DNA of 64,000 bases from Bradyrhizobium canariense (GCF_900105125.1 NZ_LT629750.1:6909001-6973000), one strand, 5' to 3'. Positions 15,928-25,452 are shown, counted from the stretch's first letter. Program-made: numbers and translations. The notes: generated by a model not told the origin, from the letters alone.

Positions 15928-18741
15928 CTATTGTCCGAGGCGTTCGATCAGCGCCGGCGCATGCACCTGATCGGCCTTGTAGTTGCCGGTCAGCGTGTAC
16001 ATCACGATGTTGACCCCGGCGCGGAACGCGAATTCGCGCTGCCGTGGTTCGCCGGGCGTAAGCGGCAACATCGCCTGGCCGTCCGGGCGTATCGCCCAGG
16101 CGCCGGCAAGATCGTTGGAGGTGATGATGATCGGCGACACGCCGTCGCCGCCGCGCGCCGGCCGCGCCGCGGCGTCCTCGTCATCTTCATGCGGCAACGC
16201 CTCGACCCAGGTCTGGCCCGAATTGAAGCGGCCGGGAAAATCGCGCAGCAGATAAAACGTCTTGGTCAGGACGTGATCGCGCGGCACCGGTTCGAGTTCG
16301 GGAACGTCCAGCGAGGACAGAAGCTCGCGGAGCGCCTGCATCCCCGGCGTCTGCGACGCGCCGGCTTCACCCGGCGGCGCCTCGATGGCGTCACGGGTGT
16401 CGAACAGCACGGTTCCCCCGTTTTTCATGTAGGCATCGATCCGGTTGAGGGCGTCTTGCGGCGGCTTCGGGGCGCCGGGCACCACGGGCCAATAGATCAG
16501 GGGGAAGAACGCCAGTTCATCATGCGCCGGATCGATGCCGACGGGATCGCCGGCCTCGAGTGCGGTGCGCTGCGCGAGAAACAAGGTCAGTCCGGACAGG
16601 CCCGCCTTGACGATGGAATCGACATCGGCATTCCCGGTGACGACATAGGCGAGCCGGGTTTGCGTGGTGGCCTTGATCGCGAAATCGTCCTTCTCGTCGG
16701 CGCGGGACGGGGATGGTACGGCGAGCATCGCGGACAAAACAAACGCGAACGCCAGGACCGCCGACACCGCGCGGCGCCTCAGCAGCGCAGCGAGGCCGGC
16801 GCCAAGCAGCGCGACGATGATCGCGTCGATCAGGAACAGCGCCAGTGACGACGATAGCAGAATGCCGCGCAAGTCTTTCGGCTCCGAGTTGGTGTAGCTG
16901 CCGCGCCGCGCCCGCAACGGCGAGATATCGAGAGGCGCGATCCGATCCGACGCCGCCAGCGCATTGACCGCGAGCGGCCCGTCGGCCGGGCCGTAGAATC
17001 CCGGCGGATGGTCCGATGCCGCCCGATCGCGGAAGTCCGCAGGGATCGGCTTTGCGGTCGAGGGCGGCGGACCGAACGCGCCGAAGCCGTCGAGCGTGCG
17101 CAGCGGCGCTACCGTCTCGGTGGTTGCCGTGGTCGTGACCGCCGCATCCGGATTGGATGCATAGCCGGCGAGATCGACAATCCGCCGGAGCATTTCGACG
17201 AAGGTGCCGGACATCGGCAGATCGGACCAGCGCATATCGGCGCTGACATGGAACAGGCTCACCAGACCCTTGCCGCGGCGCTCACCCGTCACCAGCGGCG
17301 TTCCGTCTTCCAGGGAGGCCCAGGTTCTCGTCGCCAGCGTCGCATCCGGTTCGGCGAGCACCTGGCGATTGACGGTGATATCGCCGGGCACGGGAAGGCC
17401 GGCGAACGGACCGTTGGCGCCGAACGAAGAGAGATGCTGCGGCTTCTCCCATGTCAGGCTGCCGCCAAGCGTGCGTCCGCCACTGCGCAGCTTCACCGGC
17501 ACCAGATCGTCGTCCTCGGACTGCGCCAAACGCGGACCGGCGAAGCGCACCAGCACGCCGCCCTGGTCGATCCAGGCATCCAGGCGCTCGCGGATTTCAG
17601 GCGACAGCGTGCCGACATCCGCCAGCACGATCATTGGCAGCTTCTGGTCGAGAAATTGCGCGATCGCCTGTTGCGGCGCGCCACGATCACCCAGCCGCAC
17701 ATCGGCGAATGGGCCGAGCGCGCGGGTGAGATAGAATGTCGGTGCGAGCAGCGGCTGCGCATTGTCGTTGGTCGATCCGCTGACGATGCCGATCGCGCGC
17801 CGCCGCCATCGTTTGTCGAGCAGTTGCACCGCGCCGGCCGACCGTTCGCCTGAGATTTCGAGCCGTGCGATGTCGTTGCGCAGCTCGACCGGCAGATCGA
17901 ACGAGGCTTCGGTCTCGCTGTCCCGCGGGCCAAAGCTGTAGCGCGCTTCGCCAATCGGTGAACCCTTCAGATCGAGCGCGCGCACGACGCCGGCTGCAAT
18001 TCCGCTGTCGGTGCGCAGCACCTTTACGGTCATCTTGGCCGCGGCGTTTTCGGCAGCAACCAGCGCCAGCGGGGAAGGGGTGCCGTCCTTGAAAACCGTC
18101 AACGTGCGATCCCCGATCGTTTTGCTTAAGGCGTCGACAAACTCCGGTCCGCGCCCGGTATCGACGCCGTCAGACAGCCAGGCGATCTCGCAATCGCCGG
18201 TCGCGTTGAGAAAACGTCCGATCAGGGGGAGAGTTTCAACCCGCTCGATCGCATAAGGCTTTGGTGTGAGCTGACGCAATGCCACCCGCGCGGTGCCCGC
18301 AGGCATCAATGTGATATCGCGCGCGGGCTCGGACAGCGGAACGAGCGCGACGGCGCGGCGGTCGCTGTCGGCCTGCGTGATCAATTCGTCCGCGGCCTTG
18401 ATCCGGATGTCCCAGCTTGACGCTGCGCTCCAGCCGTCGTCGAGCAGGATCACCAGAGGCGCGTGGCTGCCGGCAGCACCGGCTTGCGGATTCCAGGTCG
18501 GCCCCGCCGCTGCCAGGATGATGAGAGCCGCCGCCGCCAGCCGGATGGCGGTGAGCCACCACGGCGTCCGCGATGGGGTCTCTTCCTTTGGCGTGATATC
18601 GAACAACAGCCGCGTCGGCGGAAACTCGATGCGCCGCGGCCGCGGCGGCATCACGCGCAACAGCCACCACAGCACCGGCAGGCTCAACAGGCCCAGCAGC
18701 AAAGCCGGTTCGGCGAAGGCGAGAGGCAGGCCGGCGATCAT
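15928..18741 (-). CDS. BatA-N-terminal / DUF4159 membrane protein
   Basis: A 937-residue protein. Residues 1-80 are the BatA-type N-terminus: a helix (PALLLGLLSLPVLWWLLRVMPP), the RRIEFPPTRLLF stretch, then a second helix (LAAAALIILAAAGPTWNP). A VWA-like strand (APLVILLDDGWSAASSWD) follows. After a third membrane region near 640-670, the C-terminal 220 residues form a DUF4159 domain (ELAFFPLIYWPVVPG, ending GVNIVMYTLTGNYKADQVHAP). Such proteins sit with MoxR ATPases and DUF58 proteins and are thought to act in cell-envelope stress or assembly. Its start overlaps the DUF58 stop by 4 bases (ATGA), so translation is coupled. Confidence 0.85.
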   Translation of the reverse strand: MIAGLPLAFAEPALLLGLLSLPVLWWLLRVMPPRPRRIEFPPTRLLFDITPKEETPSRTPWWLTAIRLAAAALIILAAAGPTWNPQAGAAGSHAPLVILLDDGWSAASSWDIRIKAADELITQADSDRRAVALVPLSEPARDITLMPAGTARVALRQLTPKPYAIERVETLPLIGRFLNATGDCEIAWLSDGVDTGRGPEFVDALSKTIGDRTLTVFKDGTPSPLALVAAENAAAKMTVKVLRTDSGIAAGVVRALDLKGSPIGEARYSFGPRDSETEASFDLPVELRNDIARLEISGERSAGAVQLLDKRWRRRAIGIVSGSTNDNAQPLLAPTFYLTRALGPFADVRLGDRGAPQQAIAQFLDQKLPMIVLADVGTLSPEIRERLDAWIDQGGVLVRFAGPRLAQSEDDDLVPVKLRSGGRTLGGSLTWEKPQHLSSFGANGPFAGLPVPGDITVNRQVLAEPDATLATRTWASLEDGTPLVTGERRGKGLVSLFHVSADMRWSDLPMSGTFVEMLRRIVDLAGYASNPDAAVTTTATTETVAPLRTLDGFGAFGPPPSTAKPIPADFRDRAASDHPPGFYGPADGPLAVNALAASDRIAPLDISPLRARRGSYTNSEPKDLRGILLSSSLALFLIDAIIVALLGAGLAALLRRRAVSAVLAFAFVLSAMLAVPSPSRADEKDDFAIKATTQTRLAYVVTGNADVDSIVKAGLSGLTLFLAQRTALEAGDPVGIDPAHDELAFFPLIYWPVVPGAPKPPQDALNRIDAYMKNGGTVLFDTRDAIEAPPGEAGASQTPGMQALRELLSSLDVPELEPVPRDHVLTKTFYLLRDFPGRFNSGQTWVEALPHEDDEDAAARPARGGDGVSPIIITSNDLAGAWAIRPDGQAMLPLTPGEPRQREFAFRAGVNIVMYTLTGNYKADQVHAPALIERLGQ

Positions 18742-19682
18742 GCGGTTCGCCCCACTTTGACGGTGCTGGCGCGCGCGCCTGACTTGCTCACCATCATGCC
18801 GCTATGCAGGAACAGCAGCAGTTCGGCGGCCGAACGGCTGGTGGTGTGGGTCGAGAACAGCCAGTCGAGCTTGTCGGTCTCGGCGCGAATTTCGTCACGG
18901 TGAAGCGCGACGCGCGCCACGTAGTCGGTGGCCCATCTTTCCGCGCGGCCGGCGGTGATCATGCCGCCGCCCTCCGGTTCGACGAATTCGACACGGCCGG
19001 AATAGGGAAAACTTTCCTCCGCCGGATCGACGATCTGGATCAGTGCGCCATGCGCGCCCGAGGCCGACAGGCCGGCAAGCATGTTCCTGATCTCCGGCAT
19101 CGGCGACCAGAAATCCGACAGCACCACGGTCTCGGCCAGCGCCGATGGCACGAACGATGGCGGCAGGCTCAGGCGGGTGGCGTCGTCATGCAGCATCGCC
19201 TGCGCCATCTTGTCGATCACGCTGCGGCTCGCGGTTGGATTCATCAGGCCGGGAATGCCGACGCGTTCGCCGCCCGCAACCAGCAGTTCGGCGAGCGCGA
19301 AGGTCACGATCAGCCCGCGCTCCAGCTTGCTGTCGCGCGCTTGGCTGGACGCAAAAGCCATCGATGGCGAGCGGTCCGGCCACAGCCACACGGTATGCGC
19401 GGCTTCCCATTCCTGCTCGCGAACATAGAGATGATCGTCGCGCGCCGATCGGCGCCAGTCGACGTTCTGGGATGGTTCGCCGGAATTGAAGCGGCGATAT
19501 TGCCAGAAGCTTTCGCCGGTGCCGGCGCGCCGCCGTCCATGCAGGCCGTGAATGACGTTGGCGGCGATGCGGCGCGCTTCAAGCACCAGACGCGGCAACG
19601 ATGCGGCGAGCGTTCGGCTTTCACCATCGGCACGTCGGACTGCTATGATCTCCCTGGCTGTGTGCTTGTCATCTCCCGCCAT
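18738..19682 (-). CDS. DUF58 domain protein
   Basis: A 314-residue soluble protein. The DUF58 signature is present in the middle: GESFWQYRRFNSGEPSQNVDWRRSARDDHLYVREQEWE, then VWLWPDRSPSMAF, which is a VWA-like strand with a DxS-x-S motif that can bind a metal. DUF58 proteins pair with MoxR AAA ATPases and are presumed substrates or partners in folding or maturation of membrane VWA proteins. The ATG overlaps the MoxR stop by a single base (TGATG), and a TTG one codon upstream is also in frame. It is the second gene of the four-gene operon. Confidence 0.9.
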   Translation of the reverse strand: MAGDDKHTAREIIAVRRADGESRTLAASLPRLVLEARRIAANVIHGLHGRRRAGTGESFWQYRRFNSGEPSQNVDWRRSARDDHLYVREQEWEAAHTVWLWPDRSPSMAFASSQARDSKLERGLIVTFALAELLVAGGERVGIPGLMNPTASRSVIDKMAQAMLHDDATRLSLPPSFVPSALAETVVLSDFWSPMPEIRNMLAGLSASGAHGALIQIVDPAEESFPYSGRVEFVEPEGGGMITAGRAERWATDYVARVALHRDEIRAETDKLDWLFSTHTTSRSAAELLLFLHSGMMVSKSGARASTVKVGRTA

Positions 19683-20686
19683 CAACCGATCCGCGCTTTC
19701 AATTGCCGGATCACATCGGGAATGGTGCGACCCTCGGCGCGGGCGGAGAAGGTCAGCGCCATGCGATGCTTGAGGACCGGCTCGGCGAGATCAAGCACGT
19801 CGTCGACCGAGGGAGCCAGACGCCCATCGAGCAAGGCGCGGGCGCGAACCGCGAGCATCAGCGACTGGCTGGCGCGGGGACCCGGTCCCCAAGCGATCAG
19901 CTTGCCGGCTTCGCCGCCTTCGGGACCCGGACGCGCGGAGCGCACCAGCGAGAGGATCGCTTCGACGACGGAATCGCCAACCGGCAGGCGGCGCACCAGC
20001 CGCTGCGCCGTGATCAGGATGTCGGCGTCCATGGATACTTTTGCCAGCGTTTCTTCGGCGCCGGTGGTTTCAAACAGGATGCGCCGCTCGGCTTCCCGAT
20101 CCGGATAATCGACGTCGATCTCCATCAGGAAGCGATCGAGCTGCGCTTCCGGCAGCGGGTAGGTGCCTTCCTGCTCCAGTGGGTTTTGCGTCGCCAGCAC
20201 GTGGAACGGCTTCGGCAGATCGTGCCGCACCCCCGCGACCGTGATGTGCTGCTCCTGCATGGCCTGCAGCAGCGCGGATTGCGTGCGCGGGCTGGCGCGA
20301 TTGATTTCATCGGCCATCAGCAATTGCGCGAACACCGGCCCTGAGATGAAGCGGAACGAGCGCTTGCCGGTGCTGCTTTCGTCCAGCACTTCGGCGCCCA
20401 GAATATCCGACGGCATCAGGTCCGGCGTGAACTGGATGCGCTTGGCGTCCAACCCCAGCGTGGTTCCCAGAGTTTCGACCAGCTTGGTCTTGGCAAGACC
20501 GGGCACGCCGATCAGAAGCGCGTGACCGCCGGACAGGATCGTCACCAGCGTATTTTCAATGACGCGTTCCTGGCCGAAAATGACGGTCGCGATCGCATCT
20601 TTCGCCGCGCGAATTTGGCCGGCGACCTGCTCGGCCGAGCGGACAATCACGTCCTCGAGTTTTTCGACACTGTCCGCTCCAGCCAT
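19682..20686 (-). CDS. MoxR-family AAA+ ATPase
   Basis: A 334-residue AAA+ ATPase. The Walker A variant of MoxR proteins (LLIGVPGLAKTKLVETL) is at about residues 56-72, Walker B is LLMADEINRA, sensor 1 lies in VLATQNPLEQEGTYPLPEAQLDRFL, and the C-terminal lid follows. MoxR proteins act as chaperone-like ATPases with VWA-domain partners. It leads the four-gene operon MoxR-DUF58-BatA/DUF4159-membrane protein. The ATG at 20686 has GAGGAGAAAT in front, a strong ribosome site. The promoter must lie in the 296-bp divergent region shared with the DUF1285 gene. Confidence 0.95.
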   Translation of the reverse strand: MAGADSVEKLEDVIVRSAEQVAGQIRAAKDAIATVIFGQERVIENTLVTILSGGHALLIGVPGLAKTKLVETLGTTLGLDAKRIQFTPDLMPSDILGAEVLDESSTGKRSFRFISGPVFAQLLMADEINRASPRTQSALLQAMQEQHITVAGVRHDLPKPFHVLATQNPLEQEGTYPLPEAQLDRFLMEIDVDYPDREAERRILFETTGAEETLAKVSMDADILITAQRLVRRLPVGDSVVEAILSLVRSARPGPEGGEAGKLIAWGPGPRASQSLMLAVRARALLDGRLAPSVDDVLDLAEPVLKHRMALTFSARAEGRTIPDVIRQLKARIG

Positions 20687-20798
20687 CTATTTCTCCTCGA
20701 CCCTACGCCTTGCCTGAAAACGCCGCCAATGGCGTCGTCATGCCATGAAGCTCATGCTAAACCTATGCGAAGGCCATGCATTCGTTGAATTAAACTAT

Positions 20799-20822
20799 CC
20801 CCATATTATCGGCATTATGGGG
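20799..20822. promoter_or_regulatory. Inverted repeat in the AT-rich moxR / DUF1285 divergent region
   Basis: CCCCATA (20799-20805) and TATGGGG (20816-20822) are perfect arms around 10 bases (ttatcggcat). They sit in an unusually AT-rich patch between two divergent operons. This could be an operator or a promoter-proximal hairpin. No known regulator motif is recognised. Confidence 0.3.
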
Positions 20823-20982
20823 TATGAACTGCATCACGATGTGGCGAGTTTGGCATCAAGATTTCAACCGTTCCGTCGTCCGGGAAACGCACCCGAACGC
20901 TGCAACGACGTCTGCACCAAACACCTCACGGAATACGTGCACCATTCGTGCCAAATGGAAGCGATGAGATTCAGGGTAAACA

Positions 20983-21594
20983 ATGGCGAAGCAAGGGCAG
21001 ATTCCGCATCAGGGCCTTGAAGGCTTGACCGCCGCCGCCCGTGACGCTGCGGATGCCGGCCCGGGCGGAAAGGCGCTGCCGCCGGTGCATCTGTGGAATC
21101 CGCCATTCTGCGGCGATCTCGACATGCGAATCGCCGGCGATGGAACATGGTTCTACATGGGGACGCCGATCGGCCGGCCGGCGCTGGTGCGGCTGTTCTC
21201 GACGATTCTCAAGCGCGAGGACGGCAAGCACTTTCTCGTGACTCCGGTGGAGAAAGTCGGAATCCGTGTCGACGATGCGCCGTTTCTCGCCGTCGAGATG
21301 CTCAAGGACAGCGACAGCCAAGGCCGGTTGCTGCGGTTCCGTACCAATGTCGACGACTGGGTCGCTTGCGACGCCGCACACCGGTTGCGATTTACGGCCG
21401 CCGCCGACGGCGGCCTTACGCCCTATGTTCACGTCCGCGCCGATCTGTGGGCCAAGGTTACGCGGGCGATCTATTATGATCTGGTTGACATGGGCGAGGA
21501 GCGAGTGGTCGATGGTCGTCCGATGTTTGGGGTCGCATCGTCAGGCGAATTTTTCGCGATGGCCGACGCAGAGCAGGTGAGGGCGGCGCTTTGA
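20983..21594 (+). CDS. DUF1285 domain protein
   Basis: A 203-residue protein. The core matches DUF1285: PPVHLWNPPFCGDLDMRIAGDGTWFYMGTPIGRPALVRLFSTIL, followed by REDGKHFLVTPVEKVGIRVDDAPFLAVE, a beta-rich fold. It is cytoplasmic and of unknown function. AGGG lies before the ATG at 20983. It leads a run of tightly packed genes (DUF1285, Nudix, DUF6111, CCA-adding enzyme, TauE-like). This order is, as far as I recall, conserved in Bradyrhizobium, which suggests a housekeeping role. Confidence 0.88.
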   Translation: MAKQGQIPHQGLEGLTAAARDAADAGPGGKALPPVHLWNPPFCGDLDMRIAGDGTWFYMGTPIGRPALVRLFSTILKREDGKHFLVTPVEKVGIRVDDAPFLAVEMLKDSDSQGRLLRFRTNVDDWVACDAAHRLRFTAAADGGLTPYVHVRADLWAKVTRAIYYDLVDMGEERVVDGRPMFGVASSGEFFAMADAEQVRAAL

Positions 21595-21602
21595 ACGAGC
21601 CG

Positions 21603-22262
21603 ATGTTGAAGACGGAACCCGCTGCGATCAGTTCAGTGGAGTTCTTCGATCGGGCGCGCGCGCGGTTGCATTTCGACGTTCCACCCGGCCTGTTCGACCC
21701 GAACATCGTTCCGCCGAGCGGCGATGCCGGCACCGATCGAATGCTCGAGATCCTCGCGCGCGAACAGCCGATCCGCCCGGCGGCGGTCCTGATTCCGGTG
21801 GTGGACCATCCGCAACCGACCGTACTGCTGACGCAGCGATCGGCGCATCTCAACGATCATGCCGGCCAGATCTCCTTTCCCGGCGGCAAGATCGATGCGA
21901 CCGACGCCACGCCGCTCGATGCCGCGTTGCGCGAGGCCCTTGAGGAAGTCGGCCTCACGCGTGAATTCATCGATCCGGTAGGCTATCTCGATCTGTACGG
22001 AACCAGCTTCGGATTTCGCATCCTGCCGACGGTGGCGCGGGTGCGGCCGGGATTCAAGCTGCGCATCAATGAAGCCGAGGTCGACGATGCATTCGAGGTG
22101 CCGCTGGCGTTCCTGATGAATCCTGACAACCATCAGGTGCACAGCAAGGAATTCCGCGGCATTGTGCGTTCATACTACGCCATGCCGTTTGCGGAACGCT
22201 ACATCTGGGGCGCGACGGCGGGAATTCTTCGCGTACTGTACGAGCGGATCTATTTGCCATGA
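21603..22262 (+). CDS. CoA-pyrophosphatase-type Nudix hydrolase
   Basis: A 219-residue protein. The Nudix box GGKIDATDATPLDAALREALEE then VG is complete, and the preceding LTQRSAHLNDHAGQISFPGG carries the LLTxRS-x3-H-x3-G-x-I-x-FPGG motif typical of the NudL/YeaB group, which hydrolyses CoA and its esters to phosphopantetheine and ADP. ATG 21603 is chosen. A TTG at 21591 is in frame and overlaps the stop of the preceding gene (TTGA), so reinitiation from either is possible. Its stop overlaps the next start by 4 bases. Confidence 0.9.
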   Translation: MLKTEPAAISSVEFFDRARARLHFDVPPGLFDPNIVPPSGDAGTDRMLEILAREQPIRPAAVLIPVVDHPQPTVLLTQRSAHLNDHAGQISFPGGKIDATDATPLDAALREALEEVGLTREFIDPVGYLDLYGTSFGFRILPTVARVRPGFKLRINEAEVDDAFEVPLAFLMNPDNHQVHSKEFRGIVRSYYAMPFAERYIWGATAGILRVLYERIYLP

Positions 22263-22522
22263 TCCGTCCGGCTTTCACCGAAGTCGGAATTTTCCTGCTC
22301 CCCTTTGTGGTCTATGCGGTTTTTTTGATAGCGTCGCGCTCCGGTTTTATGGTGCAGACCTCGTGGCCTTTGCACGTCGTCGCCAAATTGGCATTGGGTT
22401 CGCTGGTGCTTGTCGTGATCGGTTTCGTTGTGCTGACGCATTTTTCCGGTGCGCCACCAAACTCGACCTATATTCCCGCGCATGTCGAGAATGGCAAACT
22501 CGTTCCGGGAGCTCAAAAATGA
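22259..22522 (+). CDS. DUF6111-like small membrane protein
   Basis: An 87-residue protein with two hydrophobic helices (VGIFLLPFVVYAVFLIA, residues 9-25, and LALGSLVLVVIGFVVLTHF, about 44-62) and a polar C-tail containing NSTYIPAHVENGKLVPG. This layout and tail are those of DUF6111 proteins from Rhizobiales. It overlaps the Nudix gene (ATGA) and the CCA enzyme gene (ATGA), so all three are translationally coupled. Function is unknown. Confidence 0.82.
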   Translation: MIRPAFTEVGIFLLPFVVYAVFLIASRSGFMVQTSWPLHVVAKLALGSLVLVVIGFVVLTHFSGAPPNSTYIPAHVENGKLVPGAQK

Positions 22523-23775
22523 CGGATGTGCGCGTGCTTGACGACGCGCCCTGGCTCAGATCCGGTCCAGCCGCCCGCGTGCTCGAATTGTTGAACGGCG
22601 CGGGCGCCGAGGCGCGCGTGGTCGGCGGCGCGGTTCGCAACGCGTTGCTCGGAATTCCGACCGGCGATATCGATATCGCGACGACGGCGTCACCTGACGA
22701 AGTCATTCGCCGCGCCAGGGCGGCCGGCGTCAAGAGCGTACCTACCGGCATCGAGCATGGCACGGTGACGCTCGTGGTCGAGGCGCAGCCGTTCGAGGTC
22801 ACCACCTTGCGCGAGGACATCGAGACCTTTGGCCGCAAGGCGAAGGTTGCGTTCGGCCGCGACTGGATGCGCGATGCGCAGCGGCGCGATTTCACCATCA
22901 ACGGTCTGTCGGTCGATGCCGATGGCGTCGTGCATGACTATGTCGGCGGCCTTGAGGATATCGCCGCAAGACGCGTGCGCTTCATCGGCGATCCGGACCG
23001 GCGTATTGCTGAGGATTATCTGCGCATCCTGCGGTTCTTCCGCATTCACGCCGCCTATGGCGCAGGTGAACCCGATCGCGCGGGATACCTCGCCTGCATC
23101 GGCGCGCGCGCGGGCCTTGAGACCCTTTCCGCCGAACGTATGCGCATGGAGATGCTGAAGCTGATGGTCGCGGAAGGCGCGGTGGGCGCTGTCGAAGCGA
23201 TGGCCGACGGCGGGTTGTTGCAGGCTATTTTGGGCGGCATCGCCTATATCGGGCCGTTCAGCGCGATGATTTCGGTCGAGCGCGCGCTGGGACTTTCGCC
23301 GAGCGCCATTCGCCGGCTCGGTGCGCTTGCGGTCGCCGTCACCGAGGATGCGAGGCGGCTGTCCGGGCGCCTGCGGCTGACCAACAGCGAAACCAAAACG
23401 CTCGATTCCATGGGCCATCGCTGGTGGCGGCTGGCCGGCATGGACGAGGCGAGGGCGCGTCGGCGGCTCTACCGACTTGGGCCAGAGCGTTATCGCAACC
23501 GGCTGATGCTGGCGTGGGCGCGGGCGGGCGCGGACACAGACACCGCGTATTGGCGGGAGTTGGTAAGTTTGCCCGAGCGCTGGGCCGCGCCGAAATTTCC
23601 GTTGAAAGCGGCTGATTTCATCACGCGCGGAATTGCCGAAGGCCCCGCGCTCGGTCACGTAATCGCCCTGGCCGAAGATGCCTGGCTCGCGGCGGGCTTC
23701 CCGATGGATCAGCCCTCGCTTATAGCCATCGCCGACCAGACCGTCACACGTTTCAACCGCGACCACCGACTTTGA
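22519..23775 (+). CDS. cca: CCA-adding tRNA nucleotidyltransferase / poly(A) polymerase family
   Basis: A 418-residue cytoplasmic enzyme of the class II nucleotidyltransferase fold. VVGGAVRNALLGIPTGDIDIAT at about residues 34-55 holds the GG and DxD metal site, RDWMRDAQRRDFTINGL is the conserved basic/RRD-FTIN motif, and EDYLRILRFFRIHA marks the neck helix. It adds or repairs the 3'-CCA end of tRNAs. ATG 22519 is used: it overlaps the previous stop and starts where the domain starts. An in-frame start at 22162 would run through two other genes. Confidence 0.93.
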   Translation: MTDVRVLDDAPWLRSGPAARVLELLNGAGAEARVVGGAVRNALLGIPTGDIDIATTASPDEVIRRARAAGVKSVPTGIEHGTVTLVVEAQPFEVTTLREDIETFGRKAKVAFGRDWMRDAQRRDFTINGLSVDADGVVHDYVGGLEDIAARRVRFIGDPDRRIAEDYLRILRFFRIHAAYGAGEPDRAGYLACIGARAGLETLSAERMRMEMLKLMVAEGAVGAVEAMADGGLLQAILGGIAYIGPFSAMISVERALGLSPSAIRRLGALAVAVTEDARRLSGRLRLTNSETKTLDSMGHRWWRLAGMDEARARRRLYRLGPERYRNRLMLAWARAGADTDTAYWRELVSLPERWAAPKFPLKAADFITRGIAEGPALGHVIALAEDAWLAAGFPMDQPSLIAIADQTVTRFNRDHRL

Positions 23776-23795
23776 ACATTGTGGCTGTGAACATC

Positions 23796-24554
23796 ATGTC
23801 CGGCTTTGCCGATATTTCCCTGCTTCAACTGTTGCTGGTTGCCGGCGTGGCGTTGTTTGCTGCTGTGCTCGGAGGTTTGGCCGGCTACGGCACTGGCGCG
23901 CTGATGCCGCTGGTGCTGGTGCCGCTGATCGGCGCCGGGCCGGTGGTGCCGATCATCGCGATCTCCTCGATCTTCACCAACCTCAGCCGTTTCGTTGCCT
24001 ATCTGCGTTATGCCGACCGCCGCCGCGCGCTGATCGTGATTGCCGCGGCGGCGGTGACGACCGCGCTCGGCGCTTACGGCTATACGCGGCTTACCAATGC
24101 CGGGGCAGCGGTGGTGATCGGCGCGATGCTGATATCGAGCGTGCCGCTGCGCCGTTTGCTCAAGCGCCACGATGTCCGGATCGGCGACACCGGGCTTGGC
24201 TTAGGCGCGGTCGGTTATGGCGTGGTGGTCGGCGGCACCTCCGGATCGGGCGTGATCCTGCTGTCGCTGCTGATGGCGGTGGGTCTCGAAGGCGCTGCCG
24301 TCATCGCCACAGACGCAGTGATTTCGCTTGCGACCAGCGTCATCAAGATTTCGGTGTTCGGATTGGCCGGTGTCGTCAACGCTCAGGTGCTTGCGTTTGC
24401 GCTGTTGATCGGTGTGGTGGCGCTGCCGGGGGCATTCCTTGCGCGCGCCTTTGTCGAGCGCATGCCAGTGCATATTCACACCGCGATCCTTGATGTTGCA
24501 GTGATTGCCGGCGGCTTGGTGATGATTTCCTCAGGGCTGCGGCAGTTATCGTAA
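23796..24554 (+). CDS. TauE/SafE family permease (putative sulfite/anion exporter)
   Basis: A 252-residue integral membrane protein with about eight hydrophobic helices arranged as two repeats. Each repeat contains a glycine-rich helix (FAAVLGGLAGYGTGALMPLVLVP and GYGVVVGGTSGSGVILLSLL), the TauE/SafE hallmark. The family exports sulfite, sulfoacetate or related anions. The ATG at 23796 (MSGFADIS) is preferred; TTG and GTG codons overlapping the cca stop are in frame at 23772-23790. No sulfur genes are nearby, so the substrate is open. Confidence 0.88.
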   Translation: MSGFADISLLQLLLVAGVALFAAVLGGLAGYGTGALMPLVLVPLIGAGPVVPIIAISSIFTNLSRFVAYLRYADRRRALIVIAAAAVTTALGAYGYTRLTNAGAAVVIGAMLISSVPLRRLLKRHDVRIGDTGLGLGAVGYGVVVGGTSGSGVILLSLLMAVGLEGAAVIATDAVISLATSVIKISVFGLAGVVNAQVLAFALLIGVVALPGAFLARAFVERMPVHIHTAILDVAVIAGGLVMISSGLRQLS

Positions 24555-24556
24555 AG

Positions 24557-25444
24557 TCAGGGCCACTTCACCTCGGGCGGCAGCGACGACAGAATGGAAT
24601 CCACGTTGCCGCCGGTTTTCAATCCGAAAATCGTGCCGCGGTCATAGAGCAAATTGAATTCGACATAGCGTCCGCGCCGGATCAACTGCTCGTCACGGTC
24701 GGCGGTGCTCCACGGCGTGCCGAAATTGCGCCGGACAAGCTCCGGATAGGTTTTCAGCAGGGCACGGCCGACATCCTGCGTAAAAGCAAAATCGGCGTTC
24801 CAGTCGCCGCTGTCGTGCCAATCGTAGAAAATGCCGCCGATGCCGCGGGCCTCTTTACGGTGCGGAAGATAGAAATAGTCGTCGCACCATTTCTTGTATT
24901 TTGCGTACGGCGCGATGGCGGCGTGAGCATCGCACGCGGCCTGCATCGCGGCGTGAAAAGCCACCGTATCGGCGTCTTGCTGGGTCCGGCGCCGCTCGAG
25001 TAGCGGCGTCAGATCCGCCCCGCCGCCGAACCATGCTTTGGTGGTGACGACGAAGCGGGTGTTCATGTGCACCGCCGGAATGTTCGGGTTGCGCAGATGC
25101 GCGATCAGCGAAATGCCCGAGGCCCAGAACGCGGGATCGTCGGCGGCGCCGGGGATTTGCGCGCGGAATTCCGGCGCGAATTCGCCATGCACCGTTGAGC
25201 AATGCACGCCGACTTTCTCGAACAACCGTCCGCGCATGACCGACATCACGCCGCCGCCGCCCGGCTGGCGGGTGTGATCGGTGCGGTCCCAGGGTGTGCG
25301 CACGAAACGTCCGGCCTCGCCGGGATAGAGCGAGGCGGGGGCCTCGTCTTCGAGTTTCTCGAAGGCTGCGCAAATGTCATTGCGCAAGCTTTCGAACCAT
25401 TGCCGGGCCAGCGCCTTGCGATCTTCGATTACGGAAAGGTCCAT
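24557..25444 (-). CDS. hemF: Oxygen-dependent coproporphyrinogen III oxidase
   Basis: A 295-residue cytoplasmic enzyme that uses O2 to decarboxylate two propionates of coproporphyrinogen III, giving protoporphyrinogen IX in heme synthesis. Family signatures are clear: [23 protein letters not shown], then [26 protein letters not shown] with the conserved H-x-x-E-x-R-G-x-G-G region, and [16 protein letters not shown] at the C-end. The ATG at 25444 lies 8 bases after the queD stop, so it is the last gene of a trmL-queE-queD-hemF run. It converges on the TauE-like gene with 2 bases between. Shared transcription with tRNA-modification genes is unusual but follows from the spacing. Confidence 0.96.
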   Translation of the reverse strand: MDLSVIEDRKALARQWFESLRNDICAAFEKLEDEAPASLYPGEAGRFVRTPWDRTDHTRQPGGGGVMSVMRGRLFEKVGVHCSTVHGEFAPEFRAQIPGAADDPAFWASGISLIAHLRNPNIPAVHMNTRFVVTTKAWFGGGADLTPLLERRRTQQDADTVAFHAAMQAACDAHAAIAPYAKYKKWCDDYFYLPHRKEARGIGGIFYDWHDSGDWNADFAFTQDVGRALLKTYPELVRRNFGTPWSTADRDEQLIRRGRYVEFNLLYDRGTIFGLKTGGNVDSILSSLPPEVKWP

Positions 25445-25452
25445 GCCGGTGC

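Noticed and set aside
22162..22518. Upstream extension of the CCA-adding enzyme gene
   Set aside because: It would run through the Nudix and DUF6111 genes. The start at 22519 overlaps the previous stop and matches the family start.
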